Positions 45,189-58,021 of a stretch of 64,000 nucleotides of DNA are shown piece by piece. The position numbers and the translations under genes are program-made. The DNA comes from Scleromitrula shiraiana. Lineage: Eukaryota; Ascomycota; Leotiomycetes; Helotiales; Sclerotiniaceae. Positions within the stretch are counted from its first letter, which is position 1. Every line of letters begins with the position of its first letter. A model generated the notes under the pieces. It had not been told where the DNA came from, searched no databases, and saw only the letters and a list, made by a program, of their open reading frames with translations. The stretch spans positions 1 through 64,000 of the forward strand of contig JABELC010000008.1 in assembly GCA_028455995.1 (NCBI GenBank), given 5' to 3'.

Positions 45189-45252
45189 CATACATACATA
45201 CATACATACATACATACATACATACATACATACATACATACATACATACATA
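45189..45252. repeat. (CATA)16 microsatellite
   Basis: Sixteen uninterrupted tetranucleotide units; a shorter run of the same unit lies near 44815-44835. Confidence 0.95.
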
Positions 45253-45309
45253 ACAGACCAAACCAGACATATAGTATGATTATCTAGATAAACTTTATTT
45301 CACCCATAT

Positions 45310-45445
45310 CTTTTCCATCTTTTCCATCTTTTCCATCTTTTCCATCTTTTCCATCTTTTCCATCTTTTCCATCTTTTCCATCTTTTCCATCTTTTCCATC
45401 TTTTCCATCTTTTCCATCTTTTCCATCTTTTCCATCTTTTCTATC
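45310..45445. repeat. 9-bp minisatellite TTTTCCATC, about 15 copies
   Basis: The 9-bp unit is repeated with no visible change except in the last copy. On the minus strand it would encode (Lys-Asp-Gly)n within a 61-codon frame starting at 45469, with no other protein-like sequence. Confidence 0.95.
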
Positions 45446-45787
45446 ATAAACATGTAAATATTTCCGCAAACTCTCTTTTAGCGATATTACTGTGATTGGA
45501 GGCCTCGGGAAATTTAACTTCCTTTAGCTTATTTTATTTTTTTTTTAGCTTATTTTTATTTTTATTTTTTTTGGCTTATTTTTTTTTTTTTTTTTGGAAA
45601 ATTCTTGGATTTCCCCGGATTGGGGACTCGGAAGCTTAATTGGGTTTGTTTTGTTTTGGTTTGTTGTGCTTTGATTGATTGATTGATTGGTTGATTAGTT
45701 GATTGATTGGTTGATTGCTTGGTTGATAGATGATAATATCAGACGAACGACTCGGACTTTCCCCATCCTTGTCGATAAATATGGGAA

Positions 45788-45812
45788 TTTTTTTTTTTTT
45801 TTTTTTTTTTTT
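45788..45812. repeat. Homopolymer T25
   Basis: Twenty-five consecutive T residues, a likely site of length errors in sequencing. Confidence 0.95.
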
Positions 45813-46040
45813 GAAACTATTCTCGAAGTCGATGTTGATCTGTTCTGTTCTGTTCTGTTATGTTATGTTATGTTCTGGCCGTTTTTGTTTTGTTGAGATT
45901 GTTAGGATTGTTAGATGCTTGGATTTAGTGGTACTTTTAGTTGTATTGGGGATTGTGTGTATGTTTATCTATTTATATGATTATCTATATCTATATCTAA
46001 TTGGCTATCTATTTATTTGTATATTTATATGTATACTATG

Positions 46041-46071
<31 letters not shown>

Positions 46072-48658
46072 ATTTCCAAAGATCACTAGTCTAGTCCAGT
46101 CTATAAAATTGGAAGTAATTACATTACACAAGATAGATGATGATAGGATCGATATAGATATGAATATGATAACTAGAGTTCAATGGGCACACAATCACAA
46201 GATTCCAAGATCGTGATCAACATTAATGATTCTATAATAGCTAGATGCATAACCTCACCACTGGGTGGAAGGAGATGAGGGATTTGAAGTATTTCATTCT
46301 CTTATACTTATTATACTTATACTTGTTATACTTATACTTGTTTAAATGATACATAACATACTCGAGTACCGTTAGTATTATAGTAATCTCGTGTTGGCCA
46401 CACACTTGTTGGGATTGGAATGGATTGGGATGGAATGGAGGGAATGGAAGTTATTAGTGAATACACTCATTTGATCTGCCTGGTCATATCTATTGAGAAT
46501 TCGAGATGAATAGTTTCAGAGTAAATTTATGACGTTGTTGCTTTAGTGAGCTAGCTAATTGAATGGAAGAAAGCAAGAAAGAAAGAAAGAAAGAAAGAAA
46601 AGATGAGCGCAGTAGAATATTACCTCGCTAAACCATCAGCTCAAGGAAAATATCAAAGATCGACATTTCCCTAGTCTAATCGATGAGGACTGGAGCACTC
46701 TCATCATTCAAGAATTCACCACATGACATCAAGCTAACTATTGATTGATTGATTGATTGATATCAGTTATGATTGATTGCACGTGGATGGCGGGATATGA
46801 TATTCTTGATGCTGTTGGTTTTTGTGCTATTAGTCCTCAATCTCAATATCGATCTCAATGTCAATAGCAATATGAATGGCAATCAACGTCATACAAAACA
46901 CAACAGGAAAGACCTCACTAGACTCACTAGACTCACTAGACCCACTAGACTCACTAGACCGTTTCCAATAATCCGGATTTAAGGTTAGCATTTTCTCTGC
47001 AGGTAACAGCGGGATCGTGCATGATTAAGTTTCCGTGGATCATGTTCCGGGAGATCAAGGAATCAATCGATAAATCAATCCATCCATTAATCGATGGATA
47101 AATCAATCAATCAATCAATCAAAAGTTGGGGAAGGTTTTTGACCGAGCTAGTAGGATTTCACAAGATCTAGATCTAGATCGCGGATCTGGGTAGGTGGTT
47201 ATGAGTGGGTAATTAATGGGTAATGGGTAATGGGTAATGGGTAATGAGTATCCGATATTAATGGGTAATTGGAAGATTTATTTATTTGTTTGTTTGTTTA
47301 TTTGTTTATTTACTTATTTATTTACTTTTGATTTTGATTCTACGTAATTAAAAACAATTCTTTGCATGTTTCATATGATACTAGTACTCGTATTGGAATG
47401 TAAAGAAATTGGATCTAGAATTTCTTGATCGTAAAGTAATTAAGTTTACCTAGGAAATAAGGTAAGGTAATTTTGATTCATTCATTCATATAAACCGAGC
47501 CGCTTTTTTTTTTCTTTGAATAAAGATAGATGATGATGATGGTGATGATGATGATGATGATGATGATGGTTCTATCCTTGTGAAGTTATGATACTCGTGG
47601 GACTACTTACTTGTGGGACTACTAGTAACGACTGCTTGTAACTACTACTACTACTGCTACTACTACTAGTATTATTATTATTATTACCAATTCCAGCCGC
47701 ATTTCTGAGGGATATCTTGCCAAGGTATATATCTATGTATGTATGTATATATGTACTAGTATTACTTAATCATTAATTATTCTATCCAAGTAATTTATGG
47801 AATCTTTCTATTATAACTCGATTTACTATATTCACTTTATTAACTTCTATTCAATCACTTCTCATTCATTCACTTTCAAGAGGCAAGACGGGAAAAGAAA
47901 ATAAAAGAAGAGAAAAGAAAAGAGAAAACTTTATTTCTTTTTTAATCTTTTAGGGGATTTTCTACTAGTAAGATCGACTGGTTGATCTTGATATTGATAT
48001 TATTATTATTATTATTATTACTATTCATATTCATATTTATATTTATATTCCTATTTCTATTTCTATTACTATTTCTATTAATATTCATATTTTCATTATA
48101 ATTTCAGCTACTAGTACAGAGTAAACAACAAATTTTATTAGTTTCTTATTACTCAATATAAACTTGATTTTTATAATTTTACATTCCTCCTCACTTTCCC
48201 CCTTTGCTTCCTTCCTATCCCTTGATCAAAAGTATAAAGTCAACAACAATATATTCCAATTCATATTCTTCTTCTTCTTCTTTTTTTAATTTACTTCTTC
48301 TATTCATCAGATATCTCTTCGTTGAACAAAATATCTACTGTATTATCTAATTCAGTTTTTCTCCTCTCTTCTCTTTTCTTCTCTTCTCTTCTCTTCTACT
48401 GTCTATCTAAATTCAAGATTCAAGATCAAAACATCCCCCCAAACAAAAAAAACTTCAATACTTTTGCTTCTCATCGAATATATTCGTTGAATAAAGTTTT
48501 CACATACTGTCTACTGTCTACTGGCTTTTGCAATTCAATTTCTCTTCTACTGGCTACTTTCTACATAGATCGAATATCCAACTACAACCTCGTTGATTTG
48601 ATTTGAGTTGAGTTGAGTGAGTGAAGAAAAACAAAACACTCAAGCATCAACTTTCAAG

Positions 48659-49820
48659 ATGCGTTTTTCAATTTTTATTACAATCCTCTTTGCCTACACG
48701 GCAACCGCTTCACCAATTGGCGATCTATACAGGTTTGTCAAGAGACAAATCGTACAGACTTACGACGTCACCCAAGTGATCTATTCCAATGGGAAACCAG
48801 TCAAAACAACTACACTTCACATCACCACAACCGTTTACCCATCTACAACTGCTGCATCATTCCCAACGGCTACCCCTACGGATTATGTCAGCTCGGCTCT
48901 GTATCATCACAATATTCATCGCGTCAACCATTCGGTTCCATTGCTTAAGTGGGATACAAGTCTTGTGGCTTCGGCTCAGGTTTTGGCTGCAACTTGCCAT
49001 TGGGGTCACAATATGTATGTATATTTTTTTGGACCTTGAACATTGCATTGCATTTTTGTTACATTACATTCACCTTTTTTGTACTTCCTTATTACATGCA
49101 TCCTTCTCATTTCCTTTTTTCCTCTTGTACTACTTTGTGTTATATCACATTATATTACATTGCATTACATCACTTACTTCACTTCATAAACTTTGAACCT
49201 CATAATCTCAACAAATAAGTAAAAAAATCCCAGCTAACCAAAATTTTTCTTCCACTCAACAGGGCAGTGAATGGAGGAGGCTACGGTCAAAACATTGCCG
49301 TCTACGGAGCCAGCAATGCACAAACCTTAACTGCCATGAAAGAAGTTGCCGTCGCCGCAACTAACATGTGGTACAATGCAGAACAACCCTTCTACAAACA
49401 ATCATACTATGGACAAAACAACCCCGATTTAACTACTTTTGATAAGTGGGGTCATTATTCACAGATGGTATGGTTGTCCACTACTAATGTGGGTTGTGTT
49501 ACTCAATATTGTTCCGGGATGGATATTTGGCCTACTATGCCTTCTTGGTATACTGTTTGTAATTATTCTCCTCCTGGTGAGTTATTTCTATCATTTTCTT
49601 TCTCTCTTCTGAACATGTTCCTTCTTTCATTCCTTCCTTACCTTCCTCTTGCCTATTACTCTCATTTTCTCTACCTTTTATTCCCTCATCTTCGCCCCTC
49701 GACAAATGTTTCCGTCAACTGACATGATCACTCCTAGGTAACATGGGAGGTCAATACGGAATCAATGTATTCCCGCCAAGGAATTACCCCAATGTTGTGG
49801 TTGCTAATCAACAAGGCTAA
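48659..49820 (+). CDS. Secreted CAP/SCP (PR-1-like, Pry-type) protein
   Basis: Three exons, 48659-49014, 49263-49576 and 49738-49820, join in phase for 250 aa. The signal peptide MRFSIFITILFAYTATA is cleaved probably before SPIGD. A Thr-rich linker follows (residues 45-80), then the CAP domain: ALYHHNIHRVNHSVPLLKWD (CAP N-terminal helix with His), WGHNMAVNGGGYGQNIA, the signature FDKWGHYSQMVW (central His, HYSQMVW), NVGCVTQYC and a final PSWYTVCNYSPPGN motif. Yeast Pry proteins of this family bind sterols and fatty acids outside the cell; some fungal relatives are virulence factors. The introns are long for this genome (248 and 161 bp). It is the only gene in an 8.7-kb microsatellite-rich stretch. 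Confidence 0.93.
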
Positions 49821-50869
49821 ACTGGACTGAAAAAACAACTTTGGCGATTCTGATTCCGATTTACATACGTACATGTCACGCGAATCCGAATTCGGATTTA
49901 TACGTTCGCTTCATTCAATCGATTTCAAATTAATTCCTAGTTTTGTTTTTGCTTTCGTTTATGAAACAAGTTTAAAACCAGAGTTGGTATCTACATCTAT
50001 CGATACATCCATCCATCATACTTTCGTTTTTCCAAATCTGTTTCGCTCTCCTTTCGACGAGTTTCAATCAAATCGAATCGACCGGACTTTCAATCATAAG
50101 CAACGAGTAATAGACAACTTTTATTTGCATCATCTGGTCTAGCATCTATTTAGCATGTTTATTTCTTCAAATTAGCTATTCCACAGAAATTTGACTGGAT
50201 GATTTCTTCTTTTACGATTTCTTCTTTTATGTTTCCTGGGTGGCAATAGTGTGAGCGAACGAGCGATATTGAATTTTTCTTTTTTGTTTTTTTTTTATTA
50301 GCAAATTGAGCGTTGGTTTTTACTTTTGATTTTTATGGATGGATGGATGGATGAGGGGATAAGGGGATGAATATGGAAAGTGTTACGATACGATAGGATA
50401 GATAGATGATATATAGATGAATAGAAAACAGACTATTCATTTATTCATTCATTCATTCATTCATTCATGCATGTCACACAAAAAGGAGCATAGTCAAGAA
50501 CTTGTTAATTGATCTATCTAGAGGGGGAGCGAACTTGAAGCTCCCTCTATATATACTATGATATGACACTAAGACTCGGAGTGAGGAGTAATATGATATC
50601 CAGTTGATCGATCACCTGATCACCTGATCTCATTCTTTTGTGACAATGTATTTATTTATTTATTTATTTGCTGTTATATCATGATGGTTCAAGTTGATGG
50701 TGATTGTTTTGTATATTCAGTTCGAACTTCCGAGTCCCAACTTCCAATTATATTACTACCTTTAGCATCATGATCGATATTATATTATCATAACTACTAC
50801 TACTAGTAGTAGTACATATATATATATATTAAAATCCCCGAACTTGAATATACTAATTATAGTAGAATA

Positions 50870-51052
<183 letters not shown>

Positions 51053-51386
51053 GTTTGAGTGATTGTGATAGAAAATACTGGTAGTCTGTTAGTGAGATAC
51101 CTAGTAGTATGGAGTTTACTTAAATCATGATAGATTTGTATTTGGACTCGTATTTAGATTCGGATTTAGATTTGGAGTTGGAGTAAAGTTGAATATGAAT
51201 ATTAATATTAATATTAATATTAATAGTATTGTTATGTTCAAAGTTTCAAGTTAGTATTTCCTACTACTAATAATATATTTATCCCATCCCATCCCATCCC
51301 ATCCCACTCGCTTATATCTGTCCTCAACCCCCCCCAATAAACCATACCCAAACTATACCTAATAAATTCCCACCCCCCTCTCAAAC

Positions 51387-51387
<1 letters not shown>

Positions 51388-51415
<28 letters not shown>
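51388..51415. repeat. (CA)n dinucleotide repeat
   Basis: About 14 CA units, preceded by a CCCCCC run at about 51330. Confidence 0.9.
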
Positions 51416-51418
<3 letters not shown>

Positions 51419-52283
51419 AACCAACCCACTAGTATCGAAGATATCGATGATGAAAAACCCCGCTCGTGCGAGACGTAGATGTAGATGTAGATGTAGACGT
51501 AGATGTAGACAACCGTTACTACTCTTTCAAGTTATTATTGCTTTGGTTGATGTTTATGATTGGTCGTAAGGAAGGAAGGAAGGAGATTCGAGGGAAGTAA
51601 GGAGCTGTTTTGCGGTTTGGTGAGATAATGAGGTGGGAGATTTAGCTTTTTAATGGTGTGGTGTGGTGTGGTGTGGTATTGTATGGTATGGTATGGTATG
51701 GTGGGGGGGGGATTGAGGGATAGGGGATAGATTGATAGGGGAATTCGTAATAGTCGATAGGAGATAGTCGATAGTCGATAGGGGGATTCGTAATGGATAT
51801 ATCGATGGCGTTGAAGATATGTTTTTGGTTACTCGTAAGTTGTAGATTAGATTTTGATTTTGATTTTGATTTCGGGTATGGATATGGATAGGGGTATGGG
51901 GATGGAGATGAGGTTATGTCGCTGTGGAAGGGGATTACATGGGGATGGGGATGGAGATGGGAAGACTACGGGATAGTTATTGGAGGAGTTAAGGGGTAAG
52001 AAAAATAAGATTGATAGTTAATATTGGGGAAAATTGTATAAGTGTTTAATTTAGACGGTGGTTGAGATTGTTGGGGTTAATTATGTTAATTATACATAAT
52101 TGTATATCCCACACCATCATGATTTTGGTTTTAGTTTTCGATTTAGGATTTTAAACTTTTAAGTTAGAGTCGATATGATATTGATATTTGTTGTGATTTG
52201 GTAGATGAATAAATTGGATGGATAGATGGATAGGTGGATAGGTGAGGGGATAGAGAGATGATGTATGAGCTAACTAATTTTCT

Positions 52284-52395
52284 AATGTCTCTTTGGAAAG
52301 TAGACATTTGAATGTATTTTGAGCAAATTCATTTTTAGTGTTTGTTTGAAAGGTAGTTATTTAGGTGTTTTGAATAGATTTATTTTGAATGTCTA
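52284..52395 (-). repeat. 53-bp AGACATT-family array, copy F
   Basis: Reverse markers AATGTCT at 52284, AGTGTTT at 52337 and AATGTCT at 52388 are 53 and 51 bp apart. On the minus strand the outer end reads AGACATTAGAAAATTAGTTA then GCTCAT, matching the flank of copy C. This copy lies 11 kb from the others. Confidence 0.75.
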
Positions 52396-52744
52396 TATTC
52401 AATATAGACTTTAATAATAATAGTCTATTCATGAATTTAATTATATAGAGACATTCAAATTTTAAGCAGGTCTATACAAACAATTATGCATCATGATGAG
52501 ATAACATTCGTTTGTTCATTGTATGTATATCTACAGTAGGTAGAGTATAGTGAATTAGAGTGAGATATGATATTCAGCTAGTGGCATTATAGGTATCTAT
52601 ACTATCTATCATGCTAGAAATTTGCATACTTTTTCGGCTTTTGGGTTCTCATAACACACTTATTCGTCCCTCCATTCGTGCATCAATGCTCCTTTACCAT
52701 TCCATTCCATCCCATCCTCTACCCTATCCCAATCCAACCACAAA

Positions 52745-55278
52745 TTACCTACTCAAAATCCCCCTAACAACCCCATCCACAACCACCCCCCTCCCAATCT
52801 TAACCTCCCCAATCCCACTCTCCTCCCCCGTCCCCTCCCTCAACCATCGTCCCAACAACGCATTACTCTCCTTCGGCTTAACATCATCCCCCCTCGTACC
52901 CACCGTAACATGCGCAACCTCATTAGCACATTCCCATTTCCCCTCCTCATCCACGATTCTCGCCACTAATGCCATAATCCTATCATCGAATACTATACTC
53001 TCGAGCATGATTTTGCATTCGCCTAGTTTATCGTTCCCTGCTACACTTCCGTTTCCATTTTCCGCTGAAATTTGAGCTTGAGATTCAGCGTGTAGATCGG
53101 AATAACGTTTCCATAACTCGGGATGATCTTTCGATGAAGCCCGATGGATAAGTGTGACGTGGAATTCGGGTTGGATCCTCCTGGTTCCTTCTAGTACTCT
53201 GTAGAATCGAGCTTTGTTTGATGATACGCTTGCGAATGCTTCGTCGAGGACTTGTTTGATTTCGTCGCGGCGAAGGTTGATGGATATATATTCTAATGGG
53301 CGTTTCTTTTTTGCGATTTGGGGTTGCTAGGTTGGGTGTTAGTGGGGACTCCATTGTATTGTGTTCTATGCGAATGTCATTCTTTTGGGGGGGAGCTTAC
53401 AATTCTATCATTTTCCTTTTGGTTTCTTCCATTCTTTGGTGCACGTCCAACATCATGTCTTAAATCTGGTTTATAATCACTCAATGCGAAATTGATGGCC
53501 TCATCCAAATCATTACTAGTTGGCATCTCGGTAAAAAGTTTTGGATATTGAGATGCAAGTTGACCAATGACTGTTTCTAGATTTTGACGAGAATCCACGG
53601 TAGGATCGAGATCGATGTAGGAATCGAATCCATCATCTGGTGAAGCGAATATATTCATTGGTTCAAATCGATGGATAAATCCTTCCATAATACCAACTAC
53701 TTTCTTCATATCCGTAGCAGCTTGAATGGTTTGATGATTGTCACCTCGGGCGAGGACTCGGTCTTGGGTGACTTGACGAACTTTATCGATGGTTTCACGA
53801 TTGTGAGGGAAATTTAGAGCAACTAATCGAACATGTGGATGAGTGAGCTTAACACTATCAATGATTTGTTGGCGTTCATGTCTTTGGGCATTATTTCGGT
53901 CGGCAATAACGACTGGTTTGTCTTCGAGTTGGGTTAAAACTTCCTTGGTAAATCGAGGTGGTCGATTCTTTCCCATGATGTTATCATTTTGAACATGACC
54001 CCATCCGAATAAATGACCAAGAGCAAGTGCAATAGTTGTTTTTCCACAACCAATAGTAGCAATTGGAACTAGAATAATGTCCTTGGTTACTTCTTCTGGT
54101 GCACCTCCAGATTGAGCATATTCCTGACGAATGATATCCGAACCCTTGAGATTGATCTCCTTCAGAAAATCATTTCGTAGTTTGATGATACCATGATTGA
54201 GTTGATATTGTTTGCCCAACTGAGAATTTTCGGCGAGGCATCTTCGGACGTACAGAAGGTACTCCTCTGTAATCTTTACATGCTTCTTGAAACGAGGTGG
54301 CTTTCCAGAAATCAAAGCTTTCGTACATTCACGCCATTGTCGATACATCAGATATGGCTCTTCAAATTTATACTTGAAGAACCAATCTGAATATGGACCA
54401 GATAAATTGGCACGGGACTTGCATCGGATAACGAAACCTTCCACATCACGACCCTGATAAGATCCTGTCTCTGCTACTTGATCGAGGAAGGTTTTGGCTG
54501 TTTGAATATCGTCCATCACCAAGAAATCCGTCTTCTTAAACCCCCATTCGGCTGCGAAACTTTGAACTTGATCTCCCGAATAAGTCATGAACTCGGGAAG
54601 GTTAATGTTGATGCCATGAAGATATAATCCCGCATCATCCCCAGTATAAGCCAAGATATGCTCTTCAAAATCATCATCACAAAGTTCAGCCACGGCAGTA
54701 GCATTTCTCTTTCGTAACTCCCGAGCAAGGTCTTTTCTAGATTTACCAATGGCTTGAAGTTGTTTGTCAACCCATTTATCAGCCGCGCTAGCATGGCTCG
54801 TTTGCCCTTTCACTGATTGACCGGTAGAATGCTTGCTACAAACAAGAAGAGTATCATCATGAAGTCCACTGATGAAAACGATGCATCCATTCTCCTTGAG
54901 ACTCAACTCGTAAGGGCCTTTGGTGTTATTTTCGATGTTTCTCCATCTCGTAGCATTGACTTCCTCGGTATTGAAGAATTTGTCGTAACCACGGACAGCA
55001 ATTTCGTCTTGATTCTTCTCATTCTTACTTGTGAAAAGACCTCTGGCATAAGTTGGGAGATCATCTCGTTTGTAATCCCAATCTTGAAATCTCCAAGAAT
55101 TGACAACAATTTTTGCTGGAGAATTTTCCACGTGAAAAGCTGTCTTCTTGCAACTGAATCCTTTCTTTCCTTCCTTCGAACCCTTCTTGGTGCTATCCTC
55201 AAGATTTCGAATTAGAGTTTGAACTTCTTGTACATCCTGAGATGCGTAAGGAATCTTCCCAAGGCCTTCTGAAGCCAT
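52745..55278 (-). CDS. TRL1: Fungal tRNA ligase (ligase, kinase and cyclic phosphodiesterase domains)
   Basis: Joins tRNA halves after intron removal and HAC1-type mRNA in the unfolded-protein response. Two exons, 53401-55278 and 52745-53326, join in phase for 819 aa, like yeast Trl1 (827). The N-terminal nucleotidyltransferase shows YELSLKENGCIVFISG, where the Lys of KENG is the AMP-accepting residue, and VEGFVIRCK. The central kinase has the P-loop IATIGCGKTTIA and VIADRNNAQRHER. The C-terminal cyclic phosphodiesterase carries two HxTx motifs, FHVTLIH and AHVTVGT, the second in exon 2. All catalytic motifs I can check are intact. I chose ATG at 55278 (MASEGLGK); the frame is open 48 codons further up from another ATG at 55422, but a TATA-like word lies in between. 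Confidence 0.96.
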
Positions 55279-55918
55279 GACTGTGTAGTACTGCCTTGAT
55301 TTTGTGAATGTATTTGGAATATATCTGGGTTGGAGAATAGTAAAATAAACTGGAGATATAACCTCGAAATGAGATGGTGGAGATTTTATACTATAAAAGA
55401 TTTTGTTTGCTATGGTATACATAAATCATTGAAGTTTTGTATCCTTCTCAATCTTGTGGAATCCTTCCCACTCTTGTCTAACCCGTTTATTCTTTTCTCT
55501 TTACTTTTTCCACAAAACAGTCATACGGCCAAGAAATGCTCAGAATGACTCTTCAGCCGAAGTTGATCTTTTTGTGGAGGATAGCCACTGGAGTAGTAGG
55601 CCTCCTTTTTAATCTATGGATATCTTGAAGAAGTAGAAAAGAGGCAGTGTAGCTAAAATGTTAGTAGTAGCTGTAAGGCTGAACCATAAAATTAATTAAA
55701 ATTCTTACGGCGGCAAATGGGTGGCGGGAGTAAACGCGGGGCAAAGTAAGATATCGGTGTTCGGATAATTGCGGCCGCTCCAATGACTGATATAAAAATA
55801 TTTAGGAAAATGTAATGCACATTCGACGACGACGGGGATAATAGAGTATAGGCTAGAAAGACTTCAACAGTATCACAGCTACATATCACCTTGATTGCAG
55901 AAGATCATATATTACAAA
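55279..55918. promoter_or_regulatory. Divergent promoter between tRNA ligase and ankyrin protein
   Basis: The 640 bp separate two divergent genes. On the minus strand TATAAAA lies near 55385-55400, about 110 bp before the tRNA ligase start. No tRNA gene or other element is seen. Confidence 0.4.
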
Positions 55919-56605
55919 ATGTCTCAAACAGAGCCAAATGTCTTTCTCTTAGCCGCCGATAACTCACCAAACCTCCTACCCCTCCTTCGATCAAACCCCT
56001 CACTAGCCTCATCTCAAGACGAACACGGCTACTCCCTCCTCCACGCTGCAGCATCCTACAACCACATTTCTCTCCTACGAACCCTCGTTCAAGAATTTGA
56101 CGTTAATGTCAATCTCAAAGATGAAGATGGAGATACAGCTTTATTCGTTGCCGAAACGCTCGAATGTGCCAAACTCTTAGTCGAAGAATTAAAAGCAGAT
56201 TTCACAATAAGAAGCGCAGAGGATGCATTAACCGCGGGAGAAAGGATAGAACAAGAGGGCGAATTTACAGAGGTTGCGGTATATTTGAGGATTAAACAAT
56301 TAGAGTCTGAAGGTGGCGTTGTATCAAATGGGGGGTCGATTTCTACGGATTCCGGTTCGAATTCAAATACTGCTACGCATCCACCACCTATACCAGAAGG
56401 ATTAAAAGTAAACGTTGGTACTATGAATCCTGAAGAAGATCTTGGAGAAGTGATAGATCCGGAGTTTAGACGAAAAATCGAGGAATTGGCAGCTCGAGAC
56501 GATTTTCAGACGGAAGAAGGTCAGCAACAATTGAAGAATTTGGTATCGGAGCTTATTCATGGGGAAGTGGGACAGGCAAGGGATGTTCGTCAACGGACTG
56601 AATGA
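55919..56605 (+). CDS. Ankyrin-repeat protein, YAR1-like
   Basis: A single exon encodes 228 aa from MSQTEPNVFLLAADNSP. Two ankyrin repeats are clear: DEHGYSLLHAAASYNHISLL near residues 34-53 and DEDGDTALFVAETLECAKLL near residues 72-91, preceded by a weaker one. After a Ser/Asn-rich linker with PPPIPEG, an acidic helical tail follows (NPEEDLGEVIDPEFRRKIEE). Size and layout recall yeast Yar1, the chaperone of ribosomal protein Rps3, and a fission-yeast relative. That role is inferred from likeness only. It is convergent with the Rpp40-like gene, with 13 bp between the stop codons. Confidence 0.75.
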   Translation: MSQTEPNVFLLAADNSPNLLPLLRSNPSLASSQDEHGYSLLHAAASYNHISLLRTLVQEFDVNVNLKDEDGDTALFVAETLECAKLLVEELKADFTIRSAEDALTAGERIEQEGEFTEVAVYLRIKQLESEGGVVSNGGSISTDSGSNSNTATHPPPIPEGLKVNVGTMNPEEDLGEVIDPEFRRKIEELAARDDFQTEEGQQQLKNLVSELIHGEVGQARDVRQRTE

Positions 56606-56618
56606 TTTCAATTCAATT

Positions 56619-58021
56619 CTAAGCTACATCCCAAAGAATATACTCATTTGGAGCATCCGGTATCTTAAGTATCATGGAATTTTTACCTCCGCCATTCCAA
56701 CTTTCGCCAAACCCCTTTACATAATACGAAAACCACGCATTCCTTGGTGCTGTCAGCAGAATTTGTACAAAGGTTTTATGAGCCCATGAAGGAGATATAA
56801 ATCCCGTCCATGTTATTTTGACCAGGTTTTCCGTTATATCTGGATCTCCTCCCGGTGGAACATATCGAGATAGGAAAGGGTCGATTTTATCATCGGATTT
56901 GACTCGAGGACTCTCAAGAGATATCAGTGATAGCCATTCATGTGTCTCCACTGCAAAATCCCAAAAATCCCCACCATAGTTGTCATTCTTCTCTACCACA
57001 GGTTTGAGTGAAGGTCTCTTAACCTCAATGTCATGTAATATTTTGGGAGAGCAAATGATATTTTGTGGATGATGTTGTGATAATGGATCGGATGGTAGAA
57101 CTGATAGGATTGTCAGTGAGACATGAACTTGTATATAATAGAGAGAGATTTAGATAATCCACTTACCGGTATCTCCTAAATCACAAAATAGCCACGTGAG
57201 GGGTTCATTGAGTGTATTTTTGCATGCATATACAATCCTATCAAAACCTTTCTTTCCATGTAACATTGATGGAAGTCGTAAATTGATTTCAACAACTAAA
57301 AGTGATCAGTATATGCAATATTTAAGGAAAGACTGAAAAGAGAAAGAACTTACTCCATCTCGGACGATGCTCGCGTTTCCCTTTCACTCCTTCAGGTTTC
57401 CCTACTAACCCTGACCTCTCATACGTTTCCTTATCCAGATGTAAAGTTAAAATTCCTATAGAAATCAGCAGTTGTCATATTTAAACCAGGGTGCCTTCAT
57501 ACCTTCTCTCAATGAAAACACATTATCAACACCCATTCTTCCCTCTGATAACATCAAAACATTTCCTAAAATAATGTGAGTAGAAAGACATATGAATTCG
57601 CATCACGTATCACGCGTCTCGCAACAAAACAAACCGAACATAAAAATTTGAACTTTCAAATCCAATGTTCCACACCAATTCACCACAACACAGAAACCCA
57701 TCAAACAATCCATGACTCCCTACCTTTCTTAACAAACTCCGTAAAAAAATCCCCCATCAAGAGATCCCCCAACCTCAAAATCACCCTCCTATATCCTGGC
57801 GCACTCCCCTCACCCTCCAAATCCAATTCTATCTTCTGCGAAACAATCTCCCACACCTCCTTCGGCAAAATCATCTCCACAGTGCTAACAAATTCATGAG
57901 ATAGAATACTAGCAAAGGGTTTTCTTCTCAAGGGTGGTTGTTTGGCGTCTAGATGGCCCATTGTTCCGTGGGTAATGTGGCATTTTGGTTGGTGTTTTGT
58001 TTCTGGGGGAAAACTGAGCAT
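56619..58021 (-). CDS. RNase P 40-kDa subunit-like protein (Rpp40 family)
   Basis: Several exons on the minus strand. The N-terminus reads MLSFPPETKHQPKCHITHGT, then KRPF-like RRKPFASILSHEFVSTVEMI and APGYRRVILRLGDLLMGDFF. A middle exon has MGVDNVFSLREG then ILTLHLDKETYERSGLVGKP, the next EINLRLPSMLHGKKGFDRIV and TWLFCDLGDT, and the last ends with WTGFISPSWAHKTFVQILL and YYVKGFGESWNG. The order and wording fit the Rpp40 family as I know it, a protein subunit of nuclear RNase P that trims tRNA 5' ends. Introns lie near 57460-57560, 57300-57345 and 57105-57165; the total is about 390 aa. Borders are approximate. The family call rests on motif resemblance and not on a catalytic site. Confidence 0.72.

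Larger units (their letters stand above)
43969..48658. other. 4.7-kb microsatellite-rich gene desert
   Basis: No supported gene. The stretch is packed with simple repeats: (CATA)n near 44815 and 45189; CCCATC-type repeats at 45030-45140; a 9-bp minisatellite at 45310-45445; T-runs at 45570-45600 and 45788-45812; TGATTGAT at 45670-45725; (TA)n near 46052; AAAG at 46575-46600; ATCAATCA near 47100; GGGTAAT at 47215-47260; GATGAT at 47530-47570; ACT and ATT at 47640-47690 and 48000-48020; TTCTC near 48360-48400. The right end also holds the promoter of the CAP gene. All frames here derive from repeats. Confidence 0.8.

Noticed and set aside
45284..45469. (Lys-Asp-Gly)n open frame on the minus strand
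   Set aside because: Product of the 9-bp minisatellite; no other protein-like sequence, no promoter or splice context.
47215..47260. GGGTAAT repeats resembling telomere repeats
   Set aside because: The unit is not TTAGGG, the run is short and internal and is surrounded by other microsatellites.
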